The notes below the pieces were generated by a model. The model did no database searches and was not told the origin of the DNA. It saw only the letters and a program-made list of their open reading frames with translations. Positions 32,303-39,373 of a stretch of 39,373 nt of DNA are shown here, in pieces (within the stretch, counting starts at the first letter, position 1; each line of letters begins with the position of its first letter). The DNA comes from Acidobacteriota bacterium (GTDB lineage: Bacteria > Acidobacteriota > Terriglobia > Bryobacterales > Bryobacteraceae). Made by a program: the position numbers and the translations under genes. The DNA is taken from contig JAPKYX010000039.1 of the NCBI GenBank assembly GCA_026394075.1, forward strand, positions 1 to 39,373. The letters run 5' to 3'.

Positions 32303-33307
32303 ATGAAGAGAAACAGATCCATGGTGCGATATCTTACGTCTGTCAGCTGGGCCATTCTCTTAGGATGTGCTCTGGTTTCCGGGGCGGCGGGTCAATCCGG
32401 GCCCAAGCCCACCATTGAGCCGCGCAAGAGCACTGCTGCGCCCAAGCCGGAAGAATCTCGTGGGTCGAACATTCGGGTCGACACCAGCCTGGTGCTCATC
32501 CCGGTCACCGTTACTGATCCGCTGAACCGTTTCGTGACTGGACTGGAGCGGGAACATTTCAAGCTGCTGGAAGACAAGATCGAGCAGGAGATCAAGCAGT
32601 TCGCCAGCGAAGACGCGCCCTTGTCGGTGGGGCTGGTGTTTGACGCCTCAGGCTCGATGGGCGCCAAGTTGAACAAATCTCGCCAAGCGGCCGCCCAGTT
32701 CTTCAAGACCGCCAATCCGGAAGACGAATTTTTCCTGGTCCAGTTCAATGACCGGCCGGAACTGGTGGTTCCCTTTACGCACAACACCGAAGAGATCCAG
32801 AACCGACTGGCCTTTACCAACGCGCGGGGCCGCACGGCGCTGCTCGACGGCGTTTATCTCGCCATGAACCAGATGAAGAAGGCCAAGAATGCGCGCAAGG
32901 CGGTCCTGATTCTGTCTGATGGCGGCGACAACTCCAGCCGTTATACCGAAAGCGAAATCAAGAACGCGGTTCGGGAGGCGGATGTGCAGATCTACGCCAT
33001 CGGCATCTTTGAGCCCATCCACGCCCGCGGCCGCTCAGCTGAAGAACTTTCCGGCCCAGGTTTGCTGAACGAAATGGCCGAACAGACCGGCGGCCGGCAC
33101 TTCGCGGTCGAGAATTTGAACGAGTTGCCTGACATCGCCGCAAAAATCGGAATCGAACTGCGTAACCAATACGTTATTGGTTATAGTCCATCCAATCAGA
33201 TGCGGGACGGCAAATATCGCCGAGTCCAGGTAAAATTAAATCAGCCGCGCGGCCTTCCTCCGTTGAGGCCATTCTGGCGGCAAGGTTACTATGCACCAGC
33301 CCAATAG
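32303..33307 (+). CDS. VWFA-related Acidobacterial domain protein (first of a pair)
   Basis: An exported von Willebrand factor A-type protein of about 334 residues. The ATG at 32303 (MKRNRSMVRYLT) starts a clean signal peptide ending VSGAAGQ; an earlier ATG at 32279 adds unrelated residues. It belongs to the 'VWFA-related Acidobacterial domain' group (TIGR03436). It has the MIDAS metal site (VFDASGSMGAKLNKSRQAAAQF), an FFLVQFNDRPELV strand, GRTALLDGVYLAMNQM with the MIDAS threonine, LILSDGGDNSSRYTESEIKNAV, and the family ending LRNQYVIGYSPSNQMRDGKYRRVQVKL. These proteins probably bind partners outside the cell membrane. The biological role is unknown. A TTATACT box just upstream may be its -10 element. 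Confidence 0.92.
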   Translation: MKRNRSMVRYLTSVSWAILLGCALVSGAAGQSGPKPTIEPRKSTAAPKPEESRGSNIRVDTSLVLIPVTVTDPLNRFVTGLEREHFKLLEDKIEQEIKQFASEDAPLSVGLVFDASGSMGAKLNKSRQAAAQFFKTANPEDEFFLVQFNDRPELVVPFTHNTEEIQNRLAFTNARGRTALLDGVYLAMNQMKKAKNARKAVLILSDGGDNSSRYTESEIKNAVREADVQIYAIGIFEPIHARGRSAEELSGPGLLNEMAEQTGGRHFAVENLNELPDIAAKIGIELRNQYVIGYSPSNQMRDGKYRRVQVKLNQPRGLPPLRPFWRQGYYAPAQ

Positions 33308-34226
33308 GGCCCCCCAATCCCAACTCCGGCGCTTGCTTCTGCTGCTGCCCCTTTCTCTGCTTTCGATCTCCCTGCCGGCGCAGGATCAGGACGCGACCTT
33401 CCGCTCCGATACGCGCCTGGTGGTGCTGCACGCCTCGGTTGTGGACAGCAAAGGCAAGCTGGTGACGAACCTGCCGAAGGAAGCGTTCAAGGTCACCGAA
33501 AACGGTCAACCGCAACAGATTCGCATTTTCCGCCGCGAAGACGTGCCGGTTTCGCTCGGCCTCATCGTCGACAACTCCGGGTCCATGCGGAACAATCGCC
33601 AAAAGGTGGAGGCGGCCGCGCTGGCGATGGTGAAGGAGTCGAACCCGCGCGACGAAGTGATGGTGGTCAACTACAACGACGAAGCCTACGAGGACGTGCC
33701 GCTCACCTCTGACATCAAGAAGATGGAAGAAGGCCTCCAGCGCATCGACGCTCGGGGCGGTACGGCCATGTACGACGCCGTCTCCATGACCATGGACCGG
33801 CTGAAGCAGAAGGGCAAGCGCGAGAAAAAGGTGATCATGCTGATCACCGACGGCAACGACAACGCCAGCCTCACCAAACTGGAACAACTGCTCCGCAAGG
33901 TATCCAGCGAAGAGATCGTGATTCACTGCATCGGCCTGCTGGAAGCCGAGGAGCGCACCGCAGCCCGCAAGGCCAAGCGCGCCGTCGAAGCGATGTCCAC
34001 CGCCACCGGCGGCCTGTTCTTCTTCCCCACCAATCTGGCCGAAGTGGAGCGCATTTCCCTCGAAGTGGCGCACGACATCCGCAACCAGTACGTGCTGGCC
34101 TATTCGCCCACCAACCAGACGCTGGACGGCAGCTTCCGGACGATTAAGGTGACGGCCAACGGCCCCAACAAACCCACCGTCCGCACCCGCACCGGCTACT
34201 ACGCCAGCGCCGAGAAGAAGAAGTAA
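33291..34226 (+). CDS. VWFA-related Acidobacterial domain protein (second of a pair)
   Basis: A 311-residue paralogue of the preceding protein, with a signal peptide (LLLLLPLSLLSISLPAQ). The same set of motifs occurs: VVLHASVVDSKGKLVTNLPKEAFKV, a MIDAS site (IVDNSGSMRNNRQKVEAAA), RGGTAMYDAVSMTMDRL, MLITDGNDNASLTKLEQLL and RNQYVLAYSPTNQTLDGSFRTIKV, with a Lys-rich end. Its ATG overlaps the first gene by 17 bp, so both are made together. Tandem copies suggest two subunits of one surface assembly. Confidence 0.92.
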   Translation: MHQPNRAPQSQLRRLLLLLPLSLLSISLPAQDQDATFRSDTRLVVLHASVVDSKGKLVTNLPKEAFKVTENGQPQQIRIFRREDVPVSLGLIVDNSGSMRNNRQKVEAAALAMVKESNPRDEVMVVNYNDEAYEDVPLTSDIKKMEEGLQRIDARGGTAMYDAVSMTMDRLKQKGKREKKVIMLITDGNDNASLTKLEQLLRKVSSEEIVIHCIGLLEAEERTAARKAKRAVEAMSTATGGLFFFPTNLAEVERISLEVAHDIRNQYVLAYSPTNQTLDGSFRTIKVTANGPNKPTVRTRTGYYASAEKKK

Positions 34227-34420
34227 TGCTGGCCGTCCTGTGGCGCCTCTCGCGCGGCTACCGCTTGACGCCCTGGCGCAGCCCCTACCTGAAGTGGCGC
34301 ATCGAAACCTACGCCGGCATTCCGGCGGATGAGATCGACGCCGCTACCTTCTGGCGCTTCACCTGGACCCACCGCAAGGATCTCGCCCGGTTTCTGCACT
34401 GGGCCGAGATGATGCGGTAA
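34226..34420 (+). CDS. Small basic protein of unknown function
   Basis: A 64-residue protein, rich in Arg and Trp (LWRLSRGYRLTPWRSPYLKWRIETYAGIPADEIDAATFWRFTWTHRKDLARFLHW). No known domain. The start codon overlaps the stop of the VWFA gene in a TAATG, so it belongs to the same operon and is probably real. It might be a small regulator or assembly factor. Confidence 0.7.
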   Translation: MLAVLWRLSRGYRLTPWRSPYLKWRIETYAGIPADEIDAATFWRFTWTHRKDLARFLHWAEMMR

Positions 34421-34424
34421 CGAG

Positions 34425-35456
34425 CTAGATATTCTGCGTCACTTTTGACAATGCCCGCGGCTGGTCGGGGTTGAGCCCCTTCTCGGCGGCTAGGTGCGCG
34501 GCAAAGAGCTGCGCCGGGATGATGTAGGGGATCGGCGTGTAGAGCTCATTCAGCTTCATCGGCAACTGCAAGTCCGGCTTGCTGACCTCCTTGTTGCTCT
34601 TGTCACTGATCACGAACGTCTCGGCATGCAGGGATTGCAGCTTGGTCAACGTCTCGCTTACCGCGGTCCAGGTGACGCCCGAGGGGGCGAATAGGAAGGC
34701 CGGGAAGGTGCGCTCCACCATCGCGATCGGCCCGTGCAGCAAGTCGGCTGAAGAGAAGCGTTCGGCGACCACATAGCAGGTCTCCATCAGCTTCAGGGCC
34801 ATCTCAAAAGCGTTGGCGTAGTTCAGGCCGCGGCCCACCACGACGGCGCGCTCCATGTAGTGATACCGCACGCAACGCTCCGCCACCTGCTTTTCGAGCG
34901 TGAGGGCTTTGGCCGCAAGATCGGGCAACTTCTCGAGATCCTTCAGCTTCAGGTCCGCGCCCAACGCCCAGGCGATCAGATACATGGCCAGCAACTGGCC
35001 GGTGTACGTCTTGGTCGCTGCGACGCTCTTCTCTTTGCCGGCGCGGACCTGGATGGTCTGGTCCGCCAACCGGGCCAGTGTTGATTCGCTTTCGTTGGTG
35101 ACGCCGATGGTGAAGGCACCCTGTTCCTTGGCGCGTTCGAGGACAAAATTGACATCGGTCGATTCGCCTGATTGAGACACGCCGATCACCAGCGTATCGG
35201 CCATGTTCACCGGCGCCCGGTAGAGCGTATGCACGCTGGGCGCGGCCAAGGACACGGGAATGCCGGTGGAGATCTCAATGAGATAGCGGCCAAACTGAGC
35301 GGCATTGTCGGAGGTGCCACGCGCGGCCAGCACCACCAGGCGGGGCCGGTGCGTTTCCAAATACTTCCGCAGCTTGACGATGGCCGCGAGTTCAGATTTC
35401 AATGTCCGGGCCAGCGCGACGGGCTGTTCACGGATTTCCTGGAGCATCAAGGACAC
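34425..35456 (-). CDS. Double-SIS sugar isomerase-like protein (GlmS C-terminal/AgaS type)
   Basis: A 343-residue protein made of two SIS domains: the first, about residues 30-160 (VVLAARGTSDNAAQFGRYLIE; TLVIGVSQSGESTDVNFVLERAKEQGAFTIGVTN), and the second, about 190-330 (AVVVGRGLNYANAFEMALKLMETCYVVAERFSSADLLHGPIAMV). This is the isomerase half of GlmS without its glutaminase, as in AgaS/NagB-II-type amino-sugar phosphate deaminases-isomerases. It likely converts an amino-sugar phosphate to a keto sugar phosphate. The GTG at 35456 is the first start; an ATG three codons later is also possible. It is divergent from a GH88 gene, which fits a sugar-use role. Confidence 0.88.
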   Translation of the reverse strand: MSLMLQEIREQPVALARTLKSELAAIVKLRKYLETHRPRLVVLAARGTSDNAAQFGRYLIEISTGIPVSLAAPSVHTLYRAPVNMADTLVIGVSQSGESTDVNFVLERAKEQGAFTIGVTNESESTLARLADQTIQVRAGKEKSVAATKTYTGQLLAMYLIAWALGADLKLKDLEKLPDLAAKALTLEKQVAERCVRYHYMERAVVVGRGLNYANAFEMALKLMETCYVVAERFSSADLLHGPIAMVERTFPAFLFAPSGVTWTAVSETLTKLQSLHAETFVISDKSNKEVSKPDLQLPMKLNELYTPIPYIIPAQLFAAHLAAEKGLNPDQPRALSKVTQNI

Positions 35457-35574
35457 GACTCCATTATGCGTGGTCGCGCGATGGCTATGGTTGGCATCCG
35501 TCCAGACGGCTCTAAGGTATTTCCCTCAGTAGAGAAATCCCCTACGATGGTGCGACACTTGATGCTGAACAACC

Positions 35575-36834
35575 GTGATTCAATTCGAACTCGATACCGA
35601 CCGCCAGCTGTTTGAGAACACCTGGACCTTTGCTAAATCGCAAGTGAAGCGCCTTGTCGAAACCCACCCGGACTTCTACCCGATGTACACGGAAGAAGGC
35701 CAGTGGAAGCACGGCAAACCGGCCTGGACCCATTGGTGCGACGGCTTCTTCCCCGGCATGATGTGGCTGTTTGAAAAGCGCTCAGAAGGCGCCGAGGCGG
35801 CCTACTGGATGCAGCAGGCCATCCGCTATTCAGAGCCGCTGGAGCACCGCAAGCTGGACCGCGATGTGCACGACCTAGGCTTCATCTTCTTCTCCACGTA
35901 CTATCGCTGGTTCCGCAAGACCAAGGATCAGGCGCTGAACGACGTGCTGATCGAAGCCGGCAAGACGATGTCGCTGCGCTTCAAGGAAAAGGGTCAGTAC
36001 CTGCGCAGCTTCGTGGCCGACAATTCGCTGTTCATCGACATCATGATGAACGTTGGCATCATCTTCTACGCCGCTCGCGAAACGGGTGATGCGCGGTTGC
36101 GCCAGGTGGCGATGCGCCATGCCTTGACCACGCGCAAGTATCTGGTGCGCGGCGATGGTTCGACGTCGCACGAAGGTCTGTTTGACACTGAAACCGGCGA
36201 GTTCCTGAAGCAGACCACGCACCAGGGCTATCGCGGCGATTCCTGCTGGTCACGCGGCCTGGCCTGGGCGCTGTATGGCTTTGGCACTTGCTACGAGTAT
36301 TCACGCGACCCCCGGTTCCTGGAAACCGCCGAAGCCTGCGCCGACTACTACATCACCTTCACGCCCGCCGACGGCGTGCCGCCGTGGGACTACAACCCAC
36401 CGGCTGACTATAAGGGCCACGACGGCGTGGATGCCAGCCGCAAGCAGGTAGACACCTCCGCCGCCGCGATCACGGCCGCGGGCCTGCTGCGTTTGTCCCG
36501 CTTGATCCAGGATCCGGTGAAGGGCCATTTCTACTGGACCACGGCCGTCCGCATCCTCCGCAGCCTCTGCGAAAAGCACGTCCCGCACTCCAACCCCAAA
36601 TGGGAAGGCGTGCTGGCCGGCGGCGTCTATCACATCCACAAGGGTTTGGGCGTCAACGAAAGCGTGATGTGGGGCGAGTACTTCTTCATTGAAGCCCTGG
36701 AGCACGTGCTGCGTCCGCTGGCCTATGGTTTTTTGGGCTATGCATTCCGCCCAACACCTAGCCCCATGGGTCAGCTTGGGGCTTATGCGGGGGGCCGCGA
36801 AAAAGCCCCAAGCTCACGCCTGGGGCTGGTGTAG
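35575..36834 (+). CDS. Glycoside hydrolase family 88 (unsaturated uronyl hydrolase)
   Basis: About 419 residues. GH88 enzymes remove the unsaturated 4,5-uronic acid left by polysaccharide lyases. Family motifs are visible: WTHWCDGFFPGMMWLFEKR, DRDVHDLGFIFFSTYYRW with the catalytic Asp, SLFIDIMMNVGIIFYAARETGD, STSHEGLFDTETGEFLKQTTHQGYRGDSCWSRGLAWALYGFG, and VDTSAAAITAAGLLRLSRL. WGEYFFIEALEHVLRP is the normal C-terminus. The remaining 40 or so residues lie in a set of nested inverted repeats (36760-36827), so the original stop was probably lost and the tail looks like read-through of an intergenic hairpin. The start is a GTG. No signal peptide is seen, so it is probably cytosolic. Confidence 0.93.
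   Translation: MIQFELDTDRQLFENTWTFAKSQVKRLVETHPDFYPMYTEEGQWKHGKPAWTHWCDGFFPGMMWLFEKRSEGAEAAYWMQQAIRYSEPLEHRKLDRDVHDLGFIFFSTYYRWFRKTKDQALNDVLIEAGKTMSLRFKEKGQYLRSFVADNSLFIDIMMNVGIIFYAARETGDARLRQVAMRHALTTRKYLVRGDGSTSHEGLFDTETGEFLKQTTHQGYRGDSCWSRGLAWALYGFGTCYEYSRDPRFLETAEACADYYITFTPADGVPPWDYNPPADYKGHDGVDASRKQVDTSAAAITAAGLLRLSRLIQDPVKGHFYWTTAVRILRSLCEKHVPHSNPKWEGVLAGGVYHIHKGLGVNESVMWGEYFFIEALEHVLRPLAYGFLGYAFRPTPSPMGQLGAYAGGREKAPSSRLGLV
36760..36827. repeat. Nested inverted repeats at the 3' end of the GH88 gene
   Basis: AGCTTGGGGCTT (36773-36784) and AAGCCCCAAGCT (36803-36814) are perfect 12-bp complements with an 18-base spacer. Outside them, AGCCCCA (36760-36766) pairs with TGGGGCT (36821-36827). 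The four GCCCC/GGGGC units look like a REP-type element or an old terminator without a T-run. The GH88 frame reads through it. Confidence 0.6.
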
Positions 36835-36875
36835 GGTAGCCCGCCACGGGGCGGGCGTCGTAGAATAGAGAAGCT

Positions 36876-37202
36876 GTGACCCGCCCGGTTCTACCACTCC
36901 CCGAGATCGAAGAAGAAGAGCTGCATGAGCACGCGAAGCTGTTCCATGTCGTGCTGCTGGATGATGACGAGCATACGTATGACTACGTTGTCGACATGCT
37001 GCAGAAGCTGTTCTTCATGTCCGCCGATCAGGCCTTTACGCACGCCGTCGAAGTGGATGCGCAGAAGCGGACGATCGTCATGACGTGCGAGCTGGAGCCC
37101 GCCGAATTTGCCCGCCAGCAGATCCACGCCTATGGCGCTGATTGGCGGATGGTGCAATCAAAGGGTTCCATGAGCGCCATCGTTGAGACCGCGGAAAACT
37201 AG
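36876..37202 (+). CDS. ClpS-like protease adaptor, divergent
   Basis: A 108-residue protein with the ClpS fold pattern: FHVVLLDDDEHTYDYVVDMLQKLFFMSADQAFTHAVEVDAQKRTIVMTCELEPAEFARQQI. ClpS delivers N-degron proteins to ClpA/ClpC. The canonical pocket residues differ: the Asn of NDD is Asp29, and the His that reads the N-terminal amine is Asp61 by alignment to E. coli ClpS. The C-terminal HAYGADWRMVQSKGSMSAIVE is a feature I associate with a planctomycete/acidobacterial ClpS subgroup. The start is a GTG. It stands 21 bases before the SDR gene on the same strand. The substrate choice is probably not the classic one. Confidence 0.83.
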   Translation: MTRPVLPLPEIEEEELHEHAKLFHVVLLDDDEHTYDYVVDMLQKLFFMSADQAFTHAVEVDAQKRTIVMTCELEPAEFARQQIHAYGADWRMVQSKGSMSAIVETAEN

Positions 37203-37222
37203 TCCCCAAAGCAGCAACCCTC

Positions 37223-37957
37223 ATGTCGCGAGTGGCCCTGGTTACCGGCGGATCCCGCGGCATTGGCCGCGCCATTGCGGAGCGGCTGCAAGCCGACGGC
37301 TCTCGCGTCGCGATCAGCTACAAGCAGACCCGGGGCACCCTCGATGTGCCGCTGGCCGTGCAGGCGGATATTGCGGATCGCGAGCAGGTGAAGCGGCTGG
37401 TGGCGAAAGTCGAAGCTGACCTGGGGCCGGTGGAGATTTTGGTCAACAACGCCGGCGTGTTGAACCGCGGCGATCTGTTCGACATGAACACGGCCGAGTT
37501 TGAAGCGATGCGTCAGGTGAACGTCGATGGGTTGGTGGCGATGACGCGCGCGGTCGCTCCTGGGATGATGGATCGCCGCTTCGGCCGCATCGTGAACATG
37601 AGCTCCATTGCCGCGCACGGCACGGCCTTTGCGGGCACCACATTCTACGCCGCCACCAAAGCCGCCGTCATCACGCTCACGCGGCGTTTCGCCTTCGACC
37701 TAGGCCCCCACGGCATCACCGTGAACGCCATCGCCCCGGGCTTCATCATGACCGACATGGTCACGCAAGGGAAGACTGACGCCGAGGTGCAAGCGGTGGT
37801 GGAACGCATGTCCGACCGCGCCATGACGCGCCGCATCGGCACTCCGGAAGATATCGCGAACGGCGTGGCTTTCCTGGTGGGTGACGCCGCCGGGTTTGTC
37901 ACGGCGCAGACGCTGACGATCGACGGCGGGCGGATGGACTACATCTCGCACCCGTAG
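37223..37957 (+). CDS. SDR family NAD(P)-dependent oxidoreductase (FabG-like)
   Basis: A 244-residue short-chain dehydrogenase. It has the TGGSRGIG dinucleotide loop (residues 8-15), NNAG (75-78), catalytic Ser127/128 and the YAATK motif (Tyr142, Lys146), then a PGFIMTDM stretch and the C-terminal AQTLTIDGG. The pattern is that of 3-oxoacyl-ACP reductases, and many relatives act on sugars or alcohols, so the substrate is uncertain. It lies 20 bases after the ClpS-like gene and is probably cotranscribed. Confidence 0.92.
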   Translation: MSRVALVTGGSRGIGRAIAERLQADGSRVAISYKQTRGTLDVPLAVQADIADREQVKRLVAKVEADLGPVEILVNNAGVLNRGDLFDMNTAEFEAMRQVNVDGLVAMTRAVAPGMMDRRFGRIVNMSSIAAHGTAFAGTTFYAATKAAVITLTRRFAFDLGPHGITVNAIAPGFIMTDMVTQGKTDAEVQAVVERMSDRAMTRRIGTPEDIANGVAFLVGDAAGFVTAQTLTIDGGRMDYISHP

Positions 37958-37994
37958 GCCGTGTGGTTCTGGCGGTGCCTTATCCTAAGGAAGT

Positions 37995-38192
37995 ATGTCC
38001 AATCTGGTGCTTGAAGTGGTGCAGGAACCCGATGGCGGCTATTGCGCGGAGTGCCTAGCCGAGAATATTTTCACGCAGGCCGACACCTGGGACGAGCTAC
38101 GCGCCAACGTCAAGGAGGCGGTGGCTGGATAGTTCTTTGATCAACCAGAACTGAACGGACTGCATCTCGTACCCCTAGATGGCCGCCCTTAA
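37995..38192 (+). pseudogene. HicB-like small protein with premature stop
   Basis: An ATG at 37995 with AAGGAAG ahead of it opens a 45-codon frame: MSNLVLEVVQEPDGGYCAEC, then LAENIFTQADTWDELRANVK, then EAVAG and a TAG (38130-38132). This is the pattern of HicB-like small proteins often annotated '2-oxoisovalerate dehydrogenase E1'. In the same frame past the stop the usual C-terminus continues: FFDQPELNGLHLVPLDGRP, ending at TAA (38190-38192). The stop therefore looks like a mutation or a base error. The short form may still be made. No HicA-like toxin is seen next to it. Confidence 0.7.
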
Positions 38193-38226
38193 GTTCACAG
38201 CTAACCTCCTGGAGTAACATGAGGTC

Positions 38227-38721
38227 ATGCGGACCCTTGGCTTGGTTGCCCTATCGTGGTTGCTGCCCATCCATGCGGCGGAAGGTTGGCAGGTGCAGCG
38301 CCTGGTCGAACCTCTTTTCCCTCCTTTGGCTCAGCAAGCGCGGATTCGGGATAAGGTCACGGTTCGTTGCGAAATCGCTGCGGAAGGTGTGACCAAGGAA
38401 TGCGCTCCAGTCTCTGGGCATCCGCTGCTCGCGCAGGCGGTGGTCCGGAACGCAAAACAGTGGACTTTCCGGAGAGGCGGGTCCACCAGTACCGAAGAAG
38501 CAAATTTCTTCGAGATCGAATACAACTTCGAATTCTCCGAAAAGACGGTCCGCTTCTCGCCAACGCCAACGTACTTTTCCTTCAAGTTTCCAAACCGCGT
38601 CACTCTTACGTCCGCGATTCCTAGCGTCGGTCAAGGTTTTTGCAGCGAAGAGGAATGGCAGGCTTTGCAGAAGGAACAGGGCAAGAAGGGCAAGCGCAAG
38701 AAACGCATCGCGATTTACTGA
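38227..38721 (+). CDS. TonB C-terminal domain-like exported protein
   Basis: A 164-residue protein. A signal peptide (residues 1-18, LGLVALSWLLPIHAAEG) is followed by a TonB-C fold: LVEPLFPPLAQQARIRDKVTVRCEIAAEGVTKECAPVSGHPLLAQAVVRNAKQWTFRR, as in energy-transducer TonB domains. The rest is a beta-rich tail and a Lys-rich end (KEQGKKGKRKKRIAIY). It lacks the N-terminal membrane anchor and proline linker, so it is not a classic TonB but a stand-alone TonB-C domain, a common form in Acidobacteriota. GAGG lies just before the ATG. Function unknown. Confidence 0.8.
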   Translation: MRTLGLVALSWLLPIHAAEGWQVQRLVEPLFPPLAQQARIRDKVTVRCEIAAEGVTKECAPVSGHPLLAQAVVRNAKQWTFRRGGSTSTEEANFFEIEYNFEFSEKTVRFSPTPTYFSFKFPNRVTLTSAIPSVGQGFCSEEEWQALQKEQGKKGKRKKRIAIY

Positions 38722-38760
38722 GTATCGTTGGTCGTAGATCTGCCCGGCTCGACCCCGACT

Positions 38761-39373
38761 CTACCCCTTCGCCCGCGCCGCCTTCCAACCGCCAGCCATC
38801 ACCTGCCGCATCTTGGCCAGCGTGGCAGAGTGGGCCGGGTTGCGGCTGAGGTTGGTGAACTCGTGCGGGTCGGTCTGGTGGTCGTAGAGTTCTTCGCGAT
38901 CCGCTGACCCCGGCTCTTTCGCACTAGCCGGAGCCTCGCCGGTCCACTGGATGTAGCGGTAGCGCTGAGTCACCACCGCGCGGCCCACGATGTTGGGCGG
39001 CTGATAGACCTGCGTGAAGGCGGCCGTCTTCCAGGGGCGTTGCGGGCGGTCCAGCAGCGGCACGAAGCTCTGGCCTTCCAGGTGCGCCGGTGCGGTGAGG
39101 CCGGCCAGTTCGGCCACCGTGGGGTAGACGTCCACCAGTTCCACTAGTGAGCGGCTGGTGGCTCCGCGAGCTTTTCGGCCGGGCGCGGCGACGATCAGCG
39201 GGACGCGGGAGGATTCTTCGAACAGGCTCCGCTTCTGCCAGCGGAAATGCTCGCCCAGATGGTAGCCGTGGTCGCTCCAGAAAACGACGGCGGTGCGGGC
39301 CAGCTCGCCCTTCTTTTCCACCGCTTGCAGTACCTGGCCCACCAGCGAATCCATGTAGCTGACGGAGGCATAG
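38761..39373 (-). CDS. Sulfatase (arylsulfatase / iduronate-sulfatase-like), 3' part only
   Basis: The right edge cuts the gene. The frame stays open to the end, with YASVSYMDSLVGQVLQAVEK ahead of the first ATG in view, so the N-terminus, including the Cys that becomes formylglycine, lies outside the window. Seen: TAVVFWSDHGYHLGEHFRWQKRSLFEESSRVPLIVAAPG, the conserved DHG site that helps bind metal, then LVELVDVYPTVAELAG and a C-terminal ELYDHQTDPHEFTNLSRNP. Sulfatases of this group remove sulfate from glycans or aryl esters in the periplasm. It fits with the CE15, GH88 and Gfo/Idh genes of the window. Confidence 0.93.
   Translation of the reverse strand, partial: YASVSYMDSLVGQVLQAVEKKGELARTAVVFWSDHGYHLGEHFRWQKRSLFEESSRVPLIVAAPGRKARGATSRSLVELVDVYPTVAELAGLTAPAHLEGQSFVPLLDRPQRPWKTAAFTQVYQPPNIVGRAVVTQRYRYIQWTGEAPASAKEPGSADREELYDHQTDPHEFTNLSRNPAHSATLAKMRQVMAGGWKAARAKG

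Overview
The window most likely comes from a chromosome of the phylum Acidobacteriota, probably a Solibacter/Bryobacter-like member (order Bryobacterales). This rests on family content: an Oar-like TonB receptor with an N-terminal carboxypeptidase-regulatory domain, two 'VWFA-related Acidobacterial domain' proteins, a MacB/FtsX permease of the 'acidobacterial duplicated orphan permease' type, and PSD1/DUF1553 and DUF1501 proteins of the kind shared with Planctomycetes. The DNA is GC-rich, densely coding and uses GTG/TTG starts often. I see no rRNA, tRNA, CRISPR array, integrase or transposase. It reads as ordinary chromosome with a few accessory modules.

Layout. 1-3773: a PSD1/DUF1553 protein (5' end cut off) and a Tat-exported DUF1501 protein. 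3987-6213: a small conserved unknown protein and a convergent exported Gfo/Idh/MocA oxidoreductase. 6288-9637: an Oar-like TonB receptor with a strong terminator and a frame break near its 3' end. 9843-11099: a CE15-type esterase, divergent from the receptor. 11184-13551: an ECF sigma factor, a zinc anti-sigma factor with HEAT-like repeats, and a DUF4097 envelope protein. 13645-16799: a DUF433/DUF5615 toxin-antitoxin-like pair and an ADOP permease. 16922-18273: nuoB outside a nuo operon, overlapping pgeF. 18427-18807: a TraR/DksA zinc-finger protein, then a 448-bp gap. 19256-26917: an envelope glycosylation locus with one GT-C-like membrane protein divergent from a tightly packed five-gene operon. 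26970-28640: a nine-heme cytochrome c fused to a b-type membrane domain. 28755-30035: a LarA-like protein with a broken C-terminus. 30299-31103: a 39-residue membrane protein and a vapBC pair whose start codon lies in a 15-bp perfect inverted repeat. 31129-32037: msrP. 32303-34420: tandem VWFA proteins and a small gene. 34425-36834: a double-SIS isomerase-like protein divergent from a GH88 hydrolase. 36876-37957: a divergent ClpS-like adaptor and an SDR dehydrogenase. 37995-38192: a HicB-like remnant with a premature stop. 38227-39373: a TonB-C protein and the 3' part of a sulfatase.

How the genes fit together. The TonB receptor, CE15 esterase, GH88 hydrolase, sulfatase, Gfo/Idh oxidoreductase and double-SIS protein suit an aerobic soil heterotroph that takes apart plant or microbial polysaccharides. 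The 19-27 kb locus probably builds or decorates envelope glycans. The nine-heme cytochrome, MsrP and nuoB belong to respiratory and periplasmic redox chemistry.

Three genes (TonB receptor, larA-like, HicB-like) show separate frame or stop defects. They may be real decay or assembly errors, and reads or related genomes would decide. The best candidates for something new are the glycosylation operon with its duplicated-TIG lipoprotein, the c/b cytochrome fusion, the ClpS-like protein without canonical N-degron pocket residues, and the vapB start-codon palindrome.
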